Translations under genes and position numbers: made by a program | Shown here: positions 9,360-19,022 of the stretch, piece by piece | Layout of the letters: each line of letters starts with the position of its first letter | Numbering within the stretch: position 1 is the first letter of the stretch | NCBI GenBank assembly: GCA_001599595.1 | Contig: BCHH01000002.1 | Span: forward strand, 3,139,341 to 3,203,340 | Direction of reading: 5' to 3' | DNA from: Beverwykella pulmonaria | Taxonomy: Eukaryota; Ascomycota; Dothideomycetes; Pleosporales; Melanommataceae | Length of the DNA stretch: 64,000 nt | The notes under the pieces: model-generated | Told to the model about the DNA's origin: nothing | The model's database searches: none | The model's input: only the letters and a program-made list of their open reading frames with translations

Positions 9360-12300
9360 ATGAATACTAGCCTCACCGCGTACACCCACCTCGAGTCACT
9401 GCTACTGTTCCAGTCCCTCCATGCCTATGGCGTAGGCTCCCCAGTCTTCAGCAGGATCTCGGAGCTGCTGAAGAACAACCCCCACATCACCGCCGACAGG
9501 CGCTTCCAGAGCGGCCGCCTGAGCCCCGATGCCCTGCGCAACTTCTACCTGCACATCTTGAAGGAGGAGATCCGGAGCGAACGCCAGGACGGCGTGGCAG
9601 AGACCCCGCCTCCCAACGGAGAAGTCAAGAGCTCGCGAAAGCGGAAGGCACCCAGTCCCAGCTTGCCCACAACCCAAGAAGCCGCCCAGCACGCCCACCT
9701 CATCCCAAAGCTTGTCACAAAGCTGTATGCACGCTACCGATCCGCCATCACCGAACAAATCCGAGACGAAGAGGACAGATACGAAAGGCTGCAAAAGGAA
9801 CTGCAAGGTGTGGAACGGGGCGAATGGGACCAACAATTGCAAGAGCGGGCAAATGCGAAGAATCCTGCATCGCGAAGCCCGAGTCTTTCGAGGAAGTCGC
9901 CCTTGATCTCTCAGAAGCTGTCCCCGCCAAGTTCAGCTCCTCAGCCTGCAAGAGATGGTGTCCTGGGTTGCGCCGCGCCGGGCGAAACGCAGTTTCCCAA
10001 TGGCCCCAGACCAGTGAAGCAGGTTGTACTAGGACTTCAGAAGCCAGACGAGCGAGTTCAGGTTGAAGAGGATTCGAAATCGAACCCTAATTCGGACATA
10101 CCTCGACCTGTTTCTCTGGATACTCCACCTAAAAAAGAGCAGAGCACTGGGTCTGACCTCGAACCGGCCCCACTACCCCCTTCGAATGAACAAGCGCGCG
10201 CTGATCAGGATGGCACAAGAGCTTCGAACACCCTTCCTCTGTCACCTTCGGATGTTCAAGCTCCGTTGCCGGCTCCGGGTGCGCGAGCTCAGGTTGAGCA
10301 GAATGAAAAGGCCGCCTTGACAACCTCTACTTCGGATCAGACACGATCCAATCAGAACACAGCACTTGCTTCACATACATCTCCGCTACTTCCAAATGGG
10401 CAAGCCCAGTCTGAGCAGGATGCAAAATCCGTCCCAGCGCCGCTTCCACCAGGCCCTCATAGCGAACCATTGGAAGCAGAGCAGAAGGCGAAGACCGCTC
10501 CAAAGAAATCTTCACGCAAGAAAAAGACTGCTGCAGACTCGCGTGCCACGCCATCAACCCCACAATCGCTCCCAGGCCCCAGTCTGTCTCCGCAGCCAAA
10601 CCAAGCACCTCTTCAGCCACTGGCAACCCCATCTGCACTGCAGCCTTCACAGCACGGTTACAACGTACCTTCTCCGTATGTTCATCGATCGCCATATCCC
10701 CCCCAAGGTCCGCATCTCCAGACACAGGCCCCTCAGGCTATCTCCGCATCTCCTCAAGGTGGCCCCCAAGCATTCTCTCAACCTGGATCTCACGGCAACC
10801 ACCAAGCTATTCCACAATCAATACCGCTACCAGGTAGTCATCAGGCATCGAACCAAACTTATTCGCCACATCCTCGGCCACCAGCCCAGCCAGCTCAGCA
10901 ATACGGTGGAAATGGAGTTCCTCCATATGGTCCTCTATCTACTGCAACTCCACAGTTCTCTCCCACACGACGATTTTCAGGACCACTTCCACCAGGATCT
11001 CAGTCTCCGGGTGTCCAAACCAACCACCAACAGAGGAATCTCCATCCTTTTCCTGGGCAACCGCCATACCCCCCGCAACAGCCGCAAATGGGTCAATCTT
11101 CATCTCAAGGCGGAGTCATGCTACCTCCTTTCCAGGTGTCTCCACAACATCCATCACGTGCTCACCAACAGTCATCCATCCCGCATCATCCACCAGTCTC
11201 TACTCCTGTGAATCTACGGCAGCATCCACCTTCAGCAAGCTCCAGCCGCCCAGGTGTACCGCACGCGCCTTCGCTGGTCACTCAAGCTCGACATTCTTTT
11301 TCCACCCCAACAAACCTGCGCACTCCTAACAGTGCGATACTGTCACCAAGATCTGCAAAAACCCCGTGGAAGGAGTCCGCCAAAAGTTTACATCATCCCA
11401 TTGTAGATCGTCCGGTACCCCTCCCGATTGACGACCTACCCGATTCCGTTACTACTCCAGTCAAGCAAAATCAGCCAAAGACCAGAGCCCCGCGCAAATC
11501 AAGAGCGAAGGCTAAAGCGAAAGAAAAGGAACCAGAACTGGAACAGGAAGAAGAGAAGGAACCCGAAAAGGAGGTTGAGAAGGAGACTGAGCCCAATCCT
11601 GCACCCGAGCAAACCGAAGAGCCTGTCCCAGAGGTGGAAACTCGGCAGGGCCGCAGTCGTCGAAAGGCTCCCGCGAAACGGAGAAGACTAGGAAGCAAAG
11701 CATCTTCCCTAGCTACTGGCTCGGCCCGTGAAAGGAGCAGGAGTCCTTCTATTCTCTCTCACACCGACACGGTGACAGCAGATAACGAGTCTCAAGCAGG
11801 ATGTCAAGTCAAGTCTGAGCCCGGCCTTGCCAACGATACTATTGATGAAGATTCTGCGGCAACGCCTTCTCAGCCATCGTCACGCCGACGAGGTGCCCTG
11901 TCTCTTAAGCGAAAACGAAATGCGCGAGAACCTTCACCGGCAGAATCAGAAGAGCAGCCCGTCACACCTGGATTGCGGACTGTCATTGCACCTCGGCAAT
12001 TCAATCGCATGTGTGTTCCGATCATGAACGATATTGGGTCACATAAGCACTCGTCCATCTTCACCACGGCGGTCAAAGCGAAGGATGCCGAAGGGTATTA
12101 CGACATTATCAAACGACCAACCGATCTGAAGTCGATTCAGAAGGCCATCGCGGCGGGAGCCAAGGCCGTGGCAGCAGCGGCGACCGATACCCCAGTTGGT
12201 AGTCCCGGTGGCGGAGGAAGCGTCGTGGAGCTACCCATGAGCCTGGACAACATTCCCCCGAAAGCAATTGTGAATTCGGCACAGTTGGAGAAGGAGCTGA

Positions 12301-12503
12301 TGCGCATGTTTGTCAATGCAGTCATGTTCAATGCAGGCGAGGAAGGAATTGTAGAGGATGCACGACAGATGTTTGAGACGGTGCAGCAGAGCGTGTCGAA
12401 ATGGCGGAGCATTAAGCAGTCGAGTGGGAGACTGGAGGTGGAGGAGACGCCGCCCGCGCAAGAGGAAGATGTGCCTGCTGCTGCAAAGCGGAGGAAGCTG
12501 TAG
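9360..12503 (+). CDS. Bromodomain protein, BRD8/Bdc1-like (putative NuA4 subunit)
   Basis: Single-exon gene of 1047 aa; 9360 is the first ATG in the frame. The N-terminal 150 residues are folded and helical: ESLLLFQSLHAYG, then SRISELLKNNPHI, then a coiled coil about RDEEDRYERLQKELQ. This resembles the N-terminus of fungal BRD8 homologues that sit in the NuA4 acetyltransferase. Residues about 190-700 are low-complexity Pro/Ser/Gln. They are followed by a Lys/Glu block (KAKEKEPELEQEEEKEPEKE) and basic nuclear-localisation-like runs. A C-terminal bromodomain lies at about 870-1015 (FNRMCVPIMNDIGSHKHSSI...YYDIIKRPTDLKSI...MFVNAVMFNAG). The VMFNAG segment carries the acetyl-lysine-contacting Asn, and the ZA loop contains an insert rich in Ala and Gly. 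The bromodomain is clear; assignment to NuA4 rests on architecture alone. Confidence 0.85.
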   Translation: MNTSLTAYTHLESLLLFQSLHAYGVGSPVFSRISELLKNNPHITADRRFQSGRLSPDALRNFYLHILKEEIRSERQDGVAETPPPNGEVKSSRKRKAPSPSLPTTQEAAQHAHLIPKLVTKLYARYRSAITEQIRDEEDRYERLQKELQGVERGEWDQQLQERANAKNPASRSPSLSRKSPLISQKLSPPSSAPQPARDGVLGCAAPGETQFPNGPRPVKQVVLGLQKPDERVQVEEDSKSNPNSDIPRPVSLDTPPKKEQSTGSDLEPAPLPPSNEQARADQDGTRASNTLPLSPSDVQAPLPAPGARAQVEQNEKAALTTSTSDQTRSNQNTALASHTSPLLPNGQAQSEQDAKSVPAPLPPGPHSEPLEAEQKAKTAPKKSSRKKKTAADSRATPSTPQSLPGPSLSPQPNQAPLQPLATPSALQPSQHGYNVPSPYVHRSPYPPQGPHLQTQAPQAISASPQGGPQAFSQPGSHGNHQAIPQSIPLPGSHQASNQTYSPHPRPPAQPAQQYGGNGVPPYGPLSTATPQFSPTRRFSGPLPPGSQSPGVQTNHQQRNLHPFPGQPPYPPQQPQMGQSSSQGGVMLPPFQVSPQHPSRAHQQSSIPHHPPVSTPVNLRQHPPSASSSRPGVPHAPSLVTQARHSFSTPTNLRTPNSAILSPRSAKTPWKESAKSLHHPIVDRPVPLPIDDLPDSVTTPVKQNQPKTRAPRKSRAKAKAKEKEPELEQEEEKEPEKEVEKETEPNPAPEQTEEPVPEVETRQGRSRRKAPAKRRRLGSKASSLATGSARERSRSPSILSHTDTVTADNESQAGCQVKSEPGLANDTIDEDSAATPSQPSSRRRGALSLKRKRNAREPSPAESEEQPVTPGLRTVIAPRQFNRMCVPIMNDIGSHKHSSIFTTAVKAKDAEGYYDIIKRPTDLKSIQKAIAAGAKAVAAAATDTPVGSPGGGGSVVELPMSLDNIPPKAIVNSAQLEKELMRMFVNAVMFNAGEEGIVEDARQMFETVQQSVSKWRSIKQSSGRLEVEETPPAQEEDVPAAAKRRKL

Positions 12504-12610
12504 TTTTTACACGTGTAATGCATGCTGAGTAGTACTCTTAGGTGAGAGGACGAGGTCCAATAGAATTTTTTTTAAACCAAAAAATAATTACCTTTACTCG
12601 AACGATTTCC

Positions 12611-12710
12611 CTTGCATTGCCTGAGTGGTTCGGCTTAACAAGCCGTCCATGTCATCACCTCTTGCATTGCTTGAGTGGTTCGGCTTAACAAGCCGTCCAT
12701 GTCATCACCC
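12611..12710. repeat. 2 x 50-bp tandem repeat containing a hairpin
   Basis: Two head-to-tail copies (12611-12660 and 12661-12710) differ at only two positions, the 11th and the last. Each contains the perfect inverted repeat CGGCTT-AAC-AAGCCG. A few bases of a third copy follow at 12711. The near-identity implies recent duplication. Confidence 0.9.
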
Positions 12711-13010
12711 CCTTGCTTATGTAAATCGGCACGGGGATGGCACCAGCTCTCTTTACAAGGGGGACTGGCGAACTGACGTCACTAGCCAGACGTCATGTCA
12801 TGGATTTTGCCGTTCCCAAGTCGAAGATGCTCCCTGCCCTTTCCCCCTTCCTTCCTCCAACACGGCTTTAGCTCAATTGCAAACTGTTCGCCCTTGAGGG
12901 CGCTTTTTCTTGTAAATTTTTTGTTCGCGATGCATGGCTGGTTGGAGGGCCTTGGGAAGGGGGATGATGGTCGATATCTGGAGGGATATGGGAATGTTGG
13001 AACCCGAAGA

Positions 13011-13214
13011 GATGGGATTGTGTGATGGGCATTTGTGATGGGCATGTCCGGTGCCTGGAGAGATGGGATTGTGTGATGGGGATTCATGATGGGCATGTCC
13101 AGTACCTAAAGAGATGGGAATATATAATGGGGATTCGTGATGGGCATGTCCGGTGCCTGAAAAGATGGGATTGTGTAATGGAGATTCGTGATGGGAATGT
13201 CCGGTGCTTGAAGA
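13011..13214. repeat. 4 x 51-bp minisatellite
   Basis: Four tandem copies (starting 13011, 13062, 13113 and 13164) begin with GATGGGA and contain the word GATGGG(C/A)ATGTCC near the middle. The period is exactly 51 bp, or 17 codons, so open frames cross it on both strands. A degenerate half copy precedes it at about 12981-13010. Copies diverge by several substitutions each. Confidence 0.9.
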
Positions 13215-13809
13215 GGCACTGGGGTATGTGCTCTAGGGTCAGAATATGGGATGGTTCTTTTGGCGGTCTGTCGTTGTGCGTACGTGCGTGAGTCTTTCAA
13301 TACATCAAGGCATGTTCGAGAGCTGTTTATTGAGCTTCTCATTCTGGATACTAACAATTATATACTGATATGGATATAGGAAAGTTTTATTTGCCGCCAT
13401 TGAGAAGAAAGAGCTTGTTCGGTCAAGAGCAGAGGAAGAAGAGATATTTTCAAGAGTAGAAGTGATTGGAATTTGAGTTCAGGATTAAGAATTAATAAGT
13501 ACCAACTATCGCTACTGCTACTAATATGGACATGTGAAAGTAGTTCATTTTCGTCGTCACGTCGTTGAGAAGAGTTTATCTTGCTCGCTAACAACAGCCT
13601 CATCAACACTTGATGGAATGCCGAGACTACAAAAAGAGAGGGTTGGAAATATTCCCGTTACTAGTAACGAGGTGCCCGCGAATAGAAGAGATGCAATCCA
13701 ATCCAAAGTCGTATTATGGGAGTGAGAAGGGGGTATCGACGACTTTTAGGTGCAACAGGAACCCAAAGAAAGAGAAGCAGACCGCTGGAAAAAGGAATAC
13801 TATAGTGCA

Positions 13810-14793
13810 TTACTGATCGTCCTCGACGAAGTCAGTCGCAGAGTCTTGTCTCCGGCTTTTTACCTTGCGGTCCCCTTTCGCCTTTCTCCAATTCCCGGTG
13901 CCTATCCGCTCCATCTCCTCGAGGAGGGCGTCCCTTTCGCGCTCAATCTTGCGGATGTACTCGATGGCACCGGCCAAGACCATGGCCTTGCTTGGCTTGG
14001 GCTGGCCCATGAGGCCCCCCTCGTCGCTTTGCGGCAGCGTCGGCACCGCGCGCCGTAACCGCTCGAGCTCCGAATTGAGGCCCTCTCGGTACTTGCGCTC
14101 GACTTGATTATGCGGGAGTCGGCTGGTGCGCTGCTGCTGTTGCTGGTATTTGGATGAGGCGGAGCCGGTGGAGGAGTTGGAAGGGGTGTCGGAGATGGTG
14201 CGGTCGAGCCTTGGGCGGCCGCGTTTGCGCTGCGGGCGCTTCTGCTGGGGCTCTTCGCCGGCCGAGTTGGGCTCGTCGGGGGACTCGCGTTTTAGCGAGG
14301 CGGGGGAGCGCGGGGGGCTTCCGCTGCTAAACATGGCGGGCGGACCATCGCCGCACAGAGAGGGGGTAGGCGAGGGGTTGTTGAACGTGTTGCTCTTAGA
14401 CGAGGTCAGGGAGCTGGAGTTGCGTGGGCAAATTGGTAGGCTCGGCTCAAACGACGATGACTGTTCAAAAGGGAAATTCAAACCGAAGCCTTGCTCCAGT
14501 TGGCCGAAGGGTGCGGGGTTGAAGGATGGCCGGAACGCGCTCATATGTGCGTTCGCTATCGGACTCGTGTTCCCGTTGGCGGCGGGATAGTTAGCGGGGT
14601 ACTCGATGCTGGAGACGGGGCGGTCGAAAAAAGAGTCGCAGTCGATAAATGTATCGAGGGAATGGTCGGGCGATGTTGTGTAGAAATCAGCCAGGTATGC
14701 TTTGTCGAACGCATCTGGATAGCTGAACGACTCGCTCGACGGCGAGTAGTCGGCGGGGGCGACCATTGGGAAGGCGGGCAGTGAGCTGTCCAT
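13810..14793 (-). CDS. bHLH transcription factor with AT-hook
   Basis: Single-exon 327-aa nuclear regulator. Residues 1-185 are Ser/Pro/Asn-rich and acidic-aromatic, as in activation regions. A basic segment with an AT-hook core (KRGRPRL, 190-196) binds the minor groove of AT-rich DNA. The bHLH spans about 225-290: the basic region RLPHNQVERKYREGLN, helix 1 ELERLRRAVPTL, a loop and helix 2 KAMVLAGAIEYIRKIERERD. The basic region has the H-x3-ER pattern for E-box binding and a Tyr after ERK. That Tyr is reminiscent of SREBP-type factors, where it allows SRE binding; whether this protein shares that property is inference. A basic tail follows. It has an unusually long upstream region (3.2 kb), as is common for regulators, and a triplet-repeat 5' UTR. 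Confidence 0.9.
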   Translation of the reverse strand: MDSSLPAFPMVAPADYSPSSESFSYPDAFDKAYLADFYTTSPDHSLDTFIDCDSFFDRPVSSIEYPANYPAANGNTSPIANAHMSAFRPSFNPAPFGQLEQGFGLNFPFEQSSSFEPSLPICPRNSSSLTSSKSNTFNNPSPTPSLCGDGPPAMFSSGSPPRSPASLKRESPDEPNSAGEEPQQKRPQRKRGRPRLDRTISDTPSNSSTGSASSKYQQQQQRTSRLPHNQVERKYREGLNSELERLRRAVPTLPQSDEGGLMGQPKPSKAMVLAGAIEYIRKIERERDALLEEMERIGTGNWRKAKGDRKVKSRRQDSATDFVEDDQ

Positions 14794-14805
14794 GGTCGTT
14801 GCAAT

Positions 14806-14881
14806 TGGTGGTAGTGGTGGTAGTGGTAGTAGTGGTAGTAGTGGTGGTAGTAGTAGTGGTTGGTGATGGTGGTGGTGGTGG
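14806..14881 (-). repeat. CCA/CTA triplet tract in the bHLH 5' UTR
   Basis: An imperfect trinucleotide tract (CCA, CTA, CAC units on the minus strand) ends about 12 bases upstream of the bHLH start codon at 14793. It would be transcribed as the 5' leader. Confidence 0.8.
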
Positions 14882-15960
14882 CAGGTTGATCAAAAGATCA
14901 AGTATGGTCAGTTGAGTGTTGTTGTATTGACTGTTGATGGCGGAGGTCGTCAAAGACAGAGGAAGGGCTCTGGAGAGGGCCCTCGAATTGAAGTAGGGCT
15001 GTTGGGATAATGAAGGTAGCTCAGCTACGCTATACGCTCTGCAGTAGTCCGCACGAAGCTCGCCTAGGGTAGGGATGGCTTGTTCCCGGGACCGTGCAAT
15101 CGCGTGCCGAGCAGGAACTGCGGTGCCCGCTGATCAGAGACCAAGAAAGGATGACAGCCAAGATGGCTTGGAGAAGGTTGGAGAAGGGATAAGAAGGGCT
15201 GGGCGGTCAGTATCACGTGGTGCGTGGAGTGATGAGTGTCTGCCGCGGCTTGTGCGAAGAGCGGTGATGGTGGTAATGCCCGATGACGTTTATGCCCGGC
15301 CGTCCCCATCGGACTCGCCTCTACATATACACATACTGCATTTTGGCCTTTCCCTTCTACCCTCTTCTGGCCCGAGGAAAATAGTTTTCAGGTAGACGGC
15401 CAAGCGCCAAAAAACAGCCCACAATCGAACGACAAACTGCTCACGCCGGCAGCTCCCGCCGGGGTCCTGGGAGGCAGAGGTCTAGACTCCTGCGCGTGCG
15501 GGTGTGGGACGTTGCGGGCAACCCCTGCCGTGGCCCAAGGGCACAAGATGCCGCTGACTTATTGGAGCGACCCGATTCGCCGCAGCGCGCAGTGGCGCAA
15601 CATGGGATTGTTGGGCGACCGCAAACGCGTCGGAAGTCGCTCGGACTACAGAACACGGGCGTTGGCGTCCGCGGAGAAGCTCTCAGCGCCAGCATCAACG
15701 GCATTGTTCTACGCTGTCTAGATCACACAGTCGCAAATGGACGACGTGATGCTCAGACGAGCCAAATCCCAATGCCCCAGATCTGCGAACTGCCGGGCAG
15801 AGCTCGTAGGTTGGCTGATGCACACACGCTCGCGTGGACGGCCTGCCCAAGTTTCTTTTGGGTAGCATGCCGTTTCCAATCCGCCATGCGCATTGTGTCT
15901 TGCGAAGTAAATCGCACTCGGCGCCCCAACTCGCGCGCTTCCTTCCTGCTGTTGCGCACT

Positions 15961-16058
15961 TCCTGCTGCTGCTGCTGCTGCTGCTGCTACTGCTCCTCCT
16001 GCTGCTCCTCCTGCTGCTGCCCCTGCTGCCCCTCCTGCTGCTGCCCCTGCTGCTGCGC
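15961..16058. repeat. CTG/CTC triplet repeat tract
   Basis: Imperfect CTG/CTC/CCC triplets are flanked by near-identical words (GCGCACTTCCT on both sides), which suggests slippage or duplication. Read on the minus strand it would be a Gln/Glu/Gly run; read on the plus strand, Leu or Cys. No surrounding gene supports either reading. Confidence 0.8.
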
Positions 16059-17975
16059 ACTTCCTATTGCTGGATCGACGGTTCCCATGATTGCAGTGGT
16101 AATCCACAGTATGGGATCGGGATGGTGCGTTATCGCCAAGACGGAACCATGGGCAACATGCGTTGTCACCCATGATTGACTGTCTCGACCATTCATCTCT
16201 CCGCGCACCTGCCTTCCGTTGTCACAAGGCTGGACGGAGAAAAGCCATGTTCTCGATCGTCCTCCCATGCATGTGTGGCGGTGCAGCCTTGTGGTTGACG
16301 TGAGAATGACGTGACTCTCACACCACAGCCCAGGACGAAGGTCGGCCGCGTTGCCGGCATATATAGCCGCAGCGACTTACCAGTTGAGATCTCGATCGAA
16401 GGCATAACACCCTTGCTTTTGTCTGCTTGCTTTGAGCGATGCTCTTTTCGCATGCACGACAATACCAGCACGAAGCCAGATGCATTTCGATGCTGGTCCA
16501 GAACGCTGTTGGCAGGAAGCCGAGAGACACAACACACCCATAGCGAAAAGCGGTCAGAGATGCGAGGCAAGGCGCGTGCACAGCGCAAAGATTGAAAGTA
16601 GGGCGTTCCCGTGGACGCCGTCCTCGGGCTTCCGCAAGTTTCCTTGTCCCAAGAGTTCGTCTCGAAAAACTTCGCCTCGATGAGCGCTGACTACTGCCCC
16701 CAGTTTCATATCCATGGTACCGTCGGTAACCGGCCCCTCCCAGGCTGGCGTCGCGATGCTGCCGAGTGCGAAGGCGCCTCGAACGCCTGAACATGCGTTC
16801 TCGTCGAAGCAGCTGCGCGACCCCGAGCAACACCCCAATCCCACTCTCCGGTCCCTCTGAGCCAACGCTTCGAAGACGCCGCCGCCGACCAAGCAACACT
16901 GCCCGCATTGCACTATCGCGGTTCACAGCACCCCCCTAGCGACTGCCTCGCCATGCTGGAACCGTCTCGGGTGGCTTACTTGGTTTGTTTCTTATGAGTG
17001 GTGGCATGTGTCGCGCAAGCGATGGGAGCGGCAGTGCGTGGAGACGGTCTAGAGCTTGGACAGCGCGGTGTTTCGGCACATCTGTGCGCCTACCGTCTGG
17101 GTATGTGCTGCATGCTGTTCCTTTGAATATCCAAGCAATACGGATGACTGCTTCCTGAGAAGCTTACTCCTTTCTCATTTTGAAGAATGCGCCCAACACC
17201 CGGTCTCCTAACTTGCCAATGACACAGCATACCGCCCGCGTACCCACCATCGGCGCAAGTAGTCTGGCTGACCATGTCTCCTCTACCATGGCGACCGACG
17301 CACGCATTATTACCCTACCTACGGCTCCCCTTGCAATGAAGCCAGACTCCGCGGAGCGACGGAATGTGCTAAGGGGTGAAATAATGACAAGGGGATGGTT
17401 AGAACAGAACGGGAATGTTCCGGGAATAGCTCGCGCGCTTCAAGCAAACATCGCGATCGAGCAGGTCCAGACCGAGGGCAGAGAAATTACCTAAAGACCT
17501 CCAAGGCCCTAGACCCACTGGATCGGAAGATAACCTGCAGGATACGCGCTTCCGGCGGGGTGTTTGAATTGGGCTTTCAACTTGCCGGCTTTGATGCGGG
17601 TTTCGCGGCATAGACGGTTCTGCTGGTCATTCCATTCTTCCATATAGACAGCTTCGAGTGCAGTGTGTGCAGAAAAGTAGTTGGCCAATTCCATTCAGGC
17701 CGTCTTGAAAATGAGCGTGTAGGCACCTACCCGTTCAGTGCTGTATGAATGCATACGATAACTCAACTATAATTGCACACGGTGAGCCAATGCGAGTCTT
17801 GTTTCTCTCCAAGCCCGCACGCCATCCAATGCTCTCCAATTTTTTTCTGTCTTGAAAATGGCCTTTCGCAAATTATTTGGTTCCCCACGCCACAATCCAG
17901 CGCCACAGCAGAGCTCTCGAGCTCCCCCGCCATCCCTCACTTCCGCGCGCCACTCCCGCATCTCATGATCCCACC

Positions 17976-19022
17976 ATGGCTTCCCCATCCCCCAAACCAC
18001 AACCGACGTCTTCCTATATAAAAACGCGCCTCCTCATCCTCTCCGACACACACAATGCAACCCCCTCCCAAACCAAACATGTCGCGTTCCGCTCCCCGTT
18101 GCCCAAGGCAGACGTGGTGCTACACTGCGGCGACCTGACCATGCTCGGCCATCTGCACGACTATGAGCACGTGCTACACATGTTGGGAACCATTGAAGCG
18201 GAGCTAAAATTGGTGATTGCGGGGAATCACGATATCAGCCTTGATGAGGAGTTTTATGGGAGGAGAGGAATGGCCATGCACAGGTTGGAAGAGCCAGACA
18301 GGGAGATCCCAAACCGGGCAAGGGAGATGTGGATGGGAGAGGAGGCGAGAAGGGCCGGAGTTACGTATTTGGAGGAGGGTGTGCATGCGTTTGTGCTGAG
18401 GAGTGGGGCGAGACTGCGTGTATGGGCACACCCCGTCGATCCTCTGGTTCCTTCACCGAGAGCTAAAACGTATAGGAACGAGTAGGTCTACGCCTCGCCC
18501 TACCAGCCCGAGTTCCGCGACTGGGCCTTTGCCTACGACCGCACCCAAGACCGGTTCAACCCCCCGCACCTCGCGACGCCCAACGCTGTCCCCATCGCCA
18601 CGGATCCCGTCCCGGACTTCCCCGCCGTCGATGTGATGATGACGCACGGGCCGCCGATGGGGATACGTGACGAAACGAGGCAAGACGAACACGTGGGCTG
18701 CGAACACCTGCTTCGTGCGGCGCGCCGCTGTAGACCGCGCCTGCATTGCTTTGGGCATATTCACGAGGGCTGGGGCGCGGAGAGGGTGACGTGGAAGGAG
18801 GGAGAGCTGGGGGAAGAGTATGTGGAAGGGAAGAAGTGGGTGGATGTTGACGAGGGGAAAATGGTTGAGGAGGGGGCTGCATTTCTGGATATTAGTATGG
18901 ATGGAGAGGCACTGGAGTTTGGAAAGGAGACGTTGATGGTTAATGCGAGTATTATGACCAGAAGGTATAGACCGTTTCAGGGGCCTTGGGTTGTGGATTT
19001 GGATCTGGAGAGGGCTGTGTAG
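17976..19022 (+). CDS. Calcineurin-like metallophosphoesterase (MPPED/239FB-like)
   Basis: Two exons, 17976-18419 and 18486-19022, encode 326 aa. The 66-nt intron (GTATGG...AGTAG, branch-like GCTAAAAC) removes a stop and joins LRV-to-VYASPYQ in frame. The start ccaccATGG is near-optimal. All metal-binding blocks are present: D-x-H (SDTHN, Asp24/His26), GD (52-53), GNHD (83-86), a THGPP motif (201-205) and GHIH (238-241). The order and spacing match the MPPED1/2 branch of the superfamily, which has Mn/Fe-dependent phosphodiesterase activity on small substrates in the few members tested. The physiological substrate is unknown. No targeting signal is seen, so it is probably cytosolic. The C-terminal part carries an acidic insert (EEYVEGKKWVDVDEGK). 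Confidence 0.9.

Larger units (their letters stand above)
12504..13809. other. Convergent intergenic region with two tandem-repeat arrays
   Basis: 3' regions of the bromodomain gene (+) and the bHLH gene (-). It holds a 2 x 50-bp direct repeat and a 4 x 51-bp minisatellite, listed separately. The open frames across the minisatellite arise because its period is a multiple of three, and I do not call them genes. Confidence 0.6.
14794..17975. other. Long gene-poor region between bHLH and phosphoesterase genes
   Basis: About 3.2 kb without a gene I can support. The left end is the promoter/5' UTR of the bHLH gene. 15961-16058 is a CTG/CTC triplet tract. Minus-strand frames at 17509-17694 (MELANYFSAHTALEAVYMEE start) and about 17166-17390 (ending KLGDRVLGAFFKMRKE) look somewhat protein-like. 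They are separated by stops, and I found no splice path that joins them. They could be a decayed or lineage-specific gene. Confidence 0.45.

Noticed and set aside
13022..13291. Repeat-protein gene over the 51-bp minisatellite
   Set aside because: Frames are open on both strands due to the period; no start context, domain or introns.
14687..14953. Poly-Thr frame opposite the bHLH gene start
   Set aside because: Produced by the triplet tract in the 5' UTR.
15718..16268. Ala/Gln/Leu-rich open frames across the triplet tract
   Set aside because: They exist in several frames at once because of the repeat; no flanking protein sequence or splice support.
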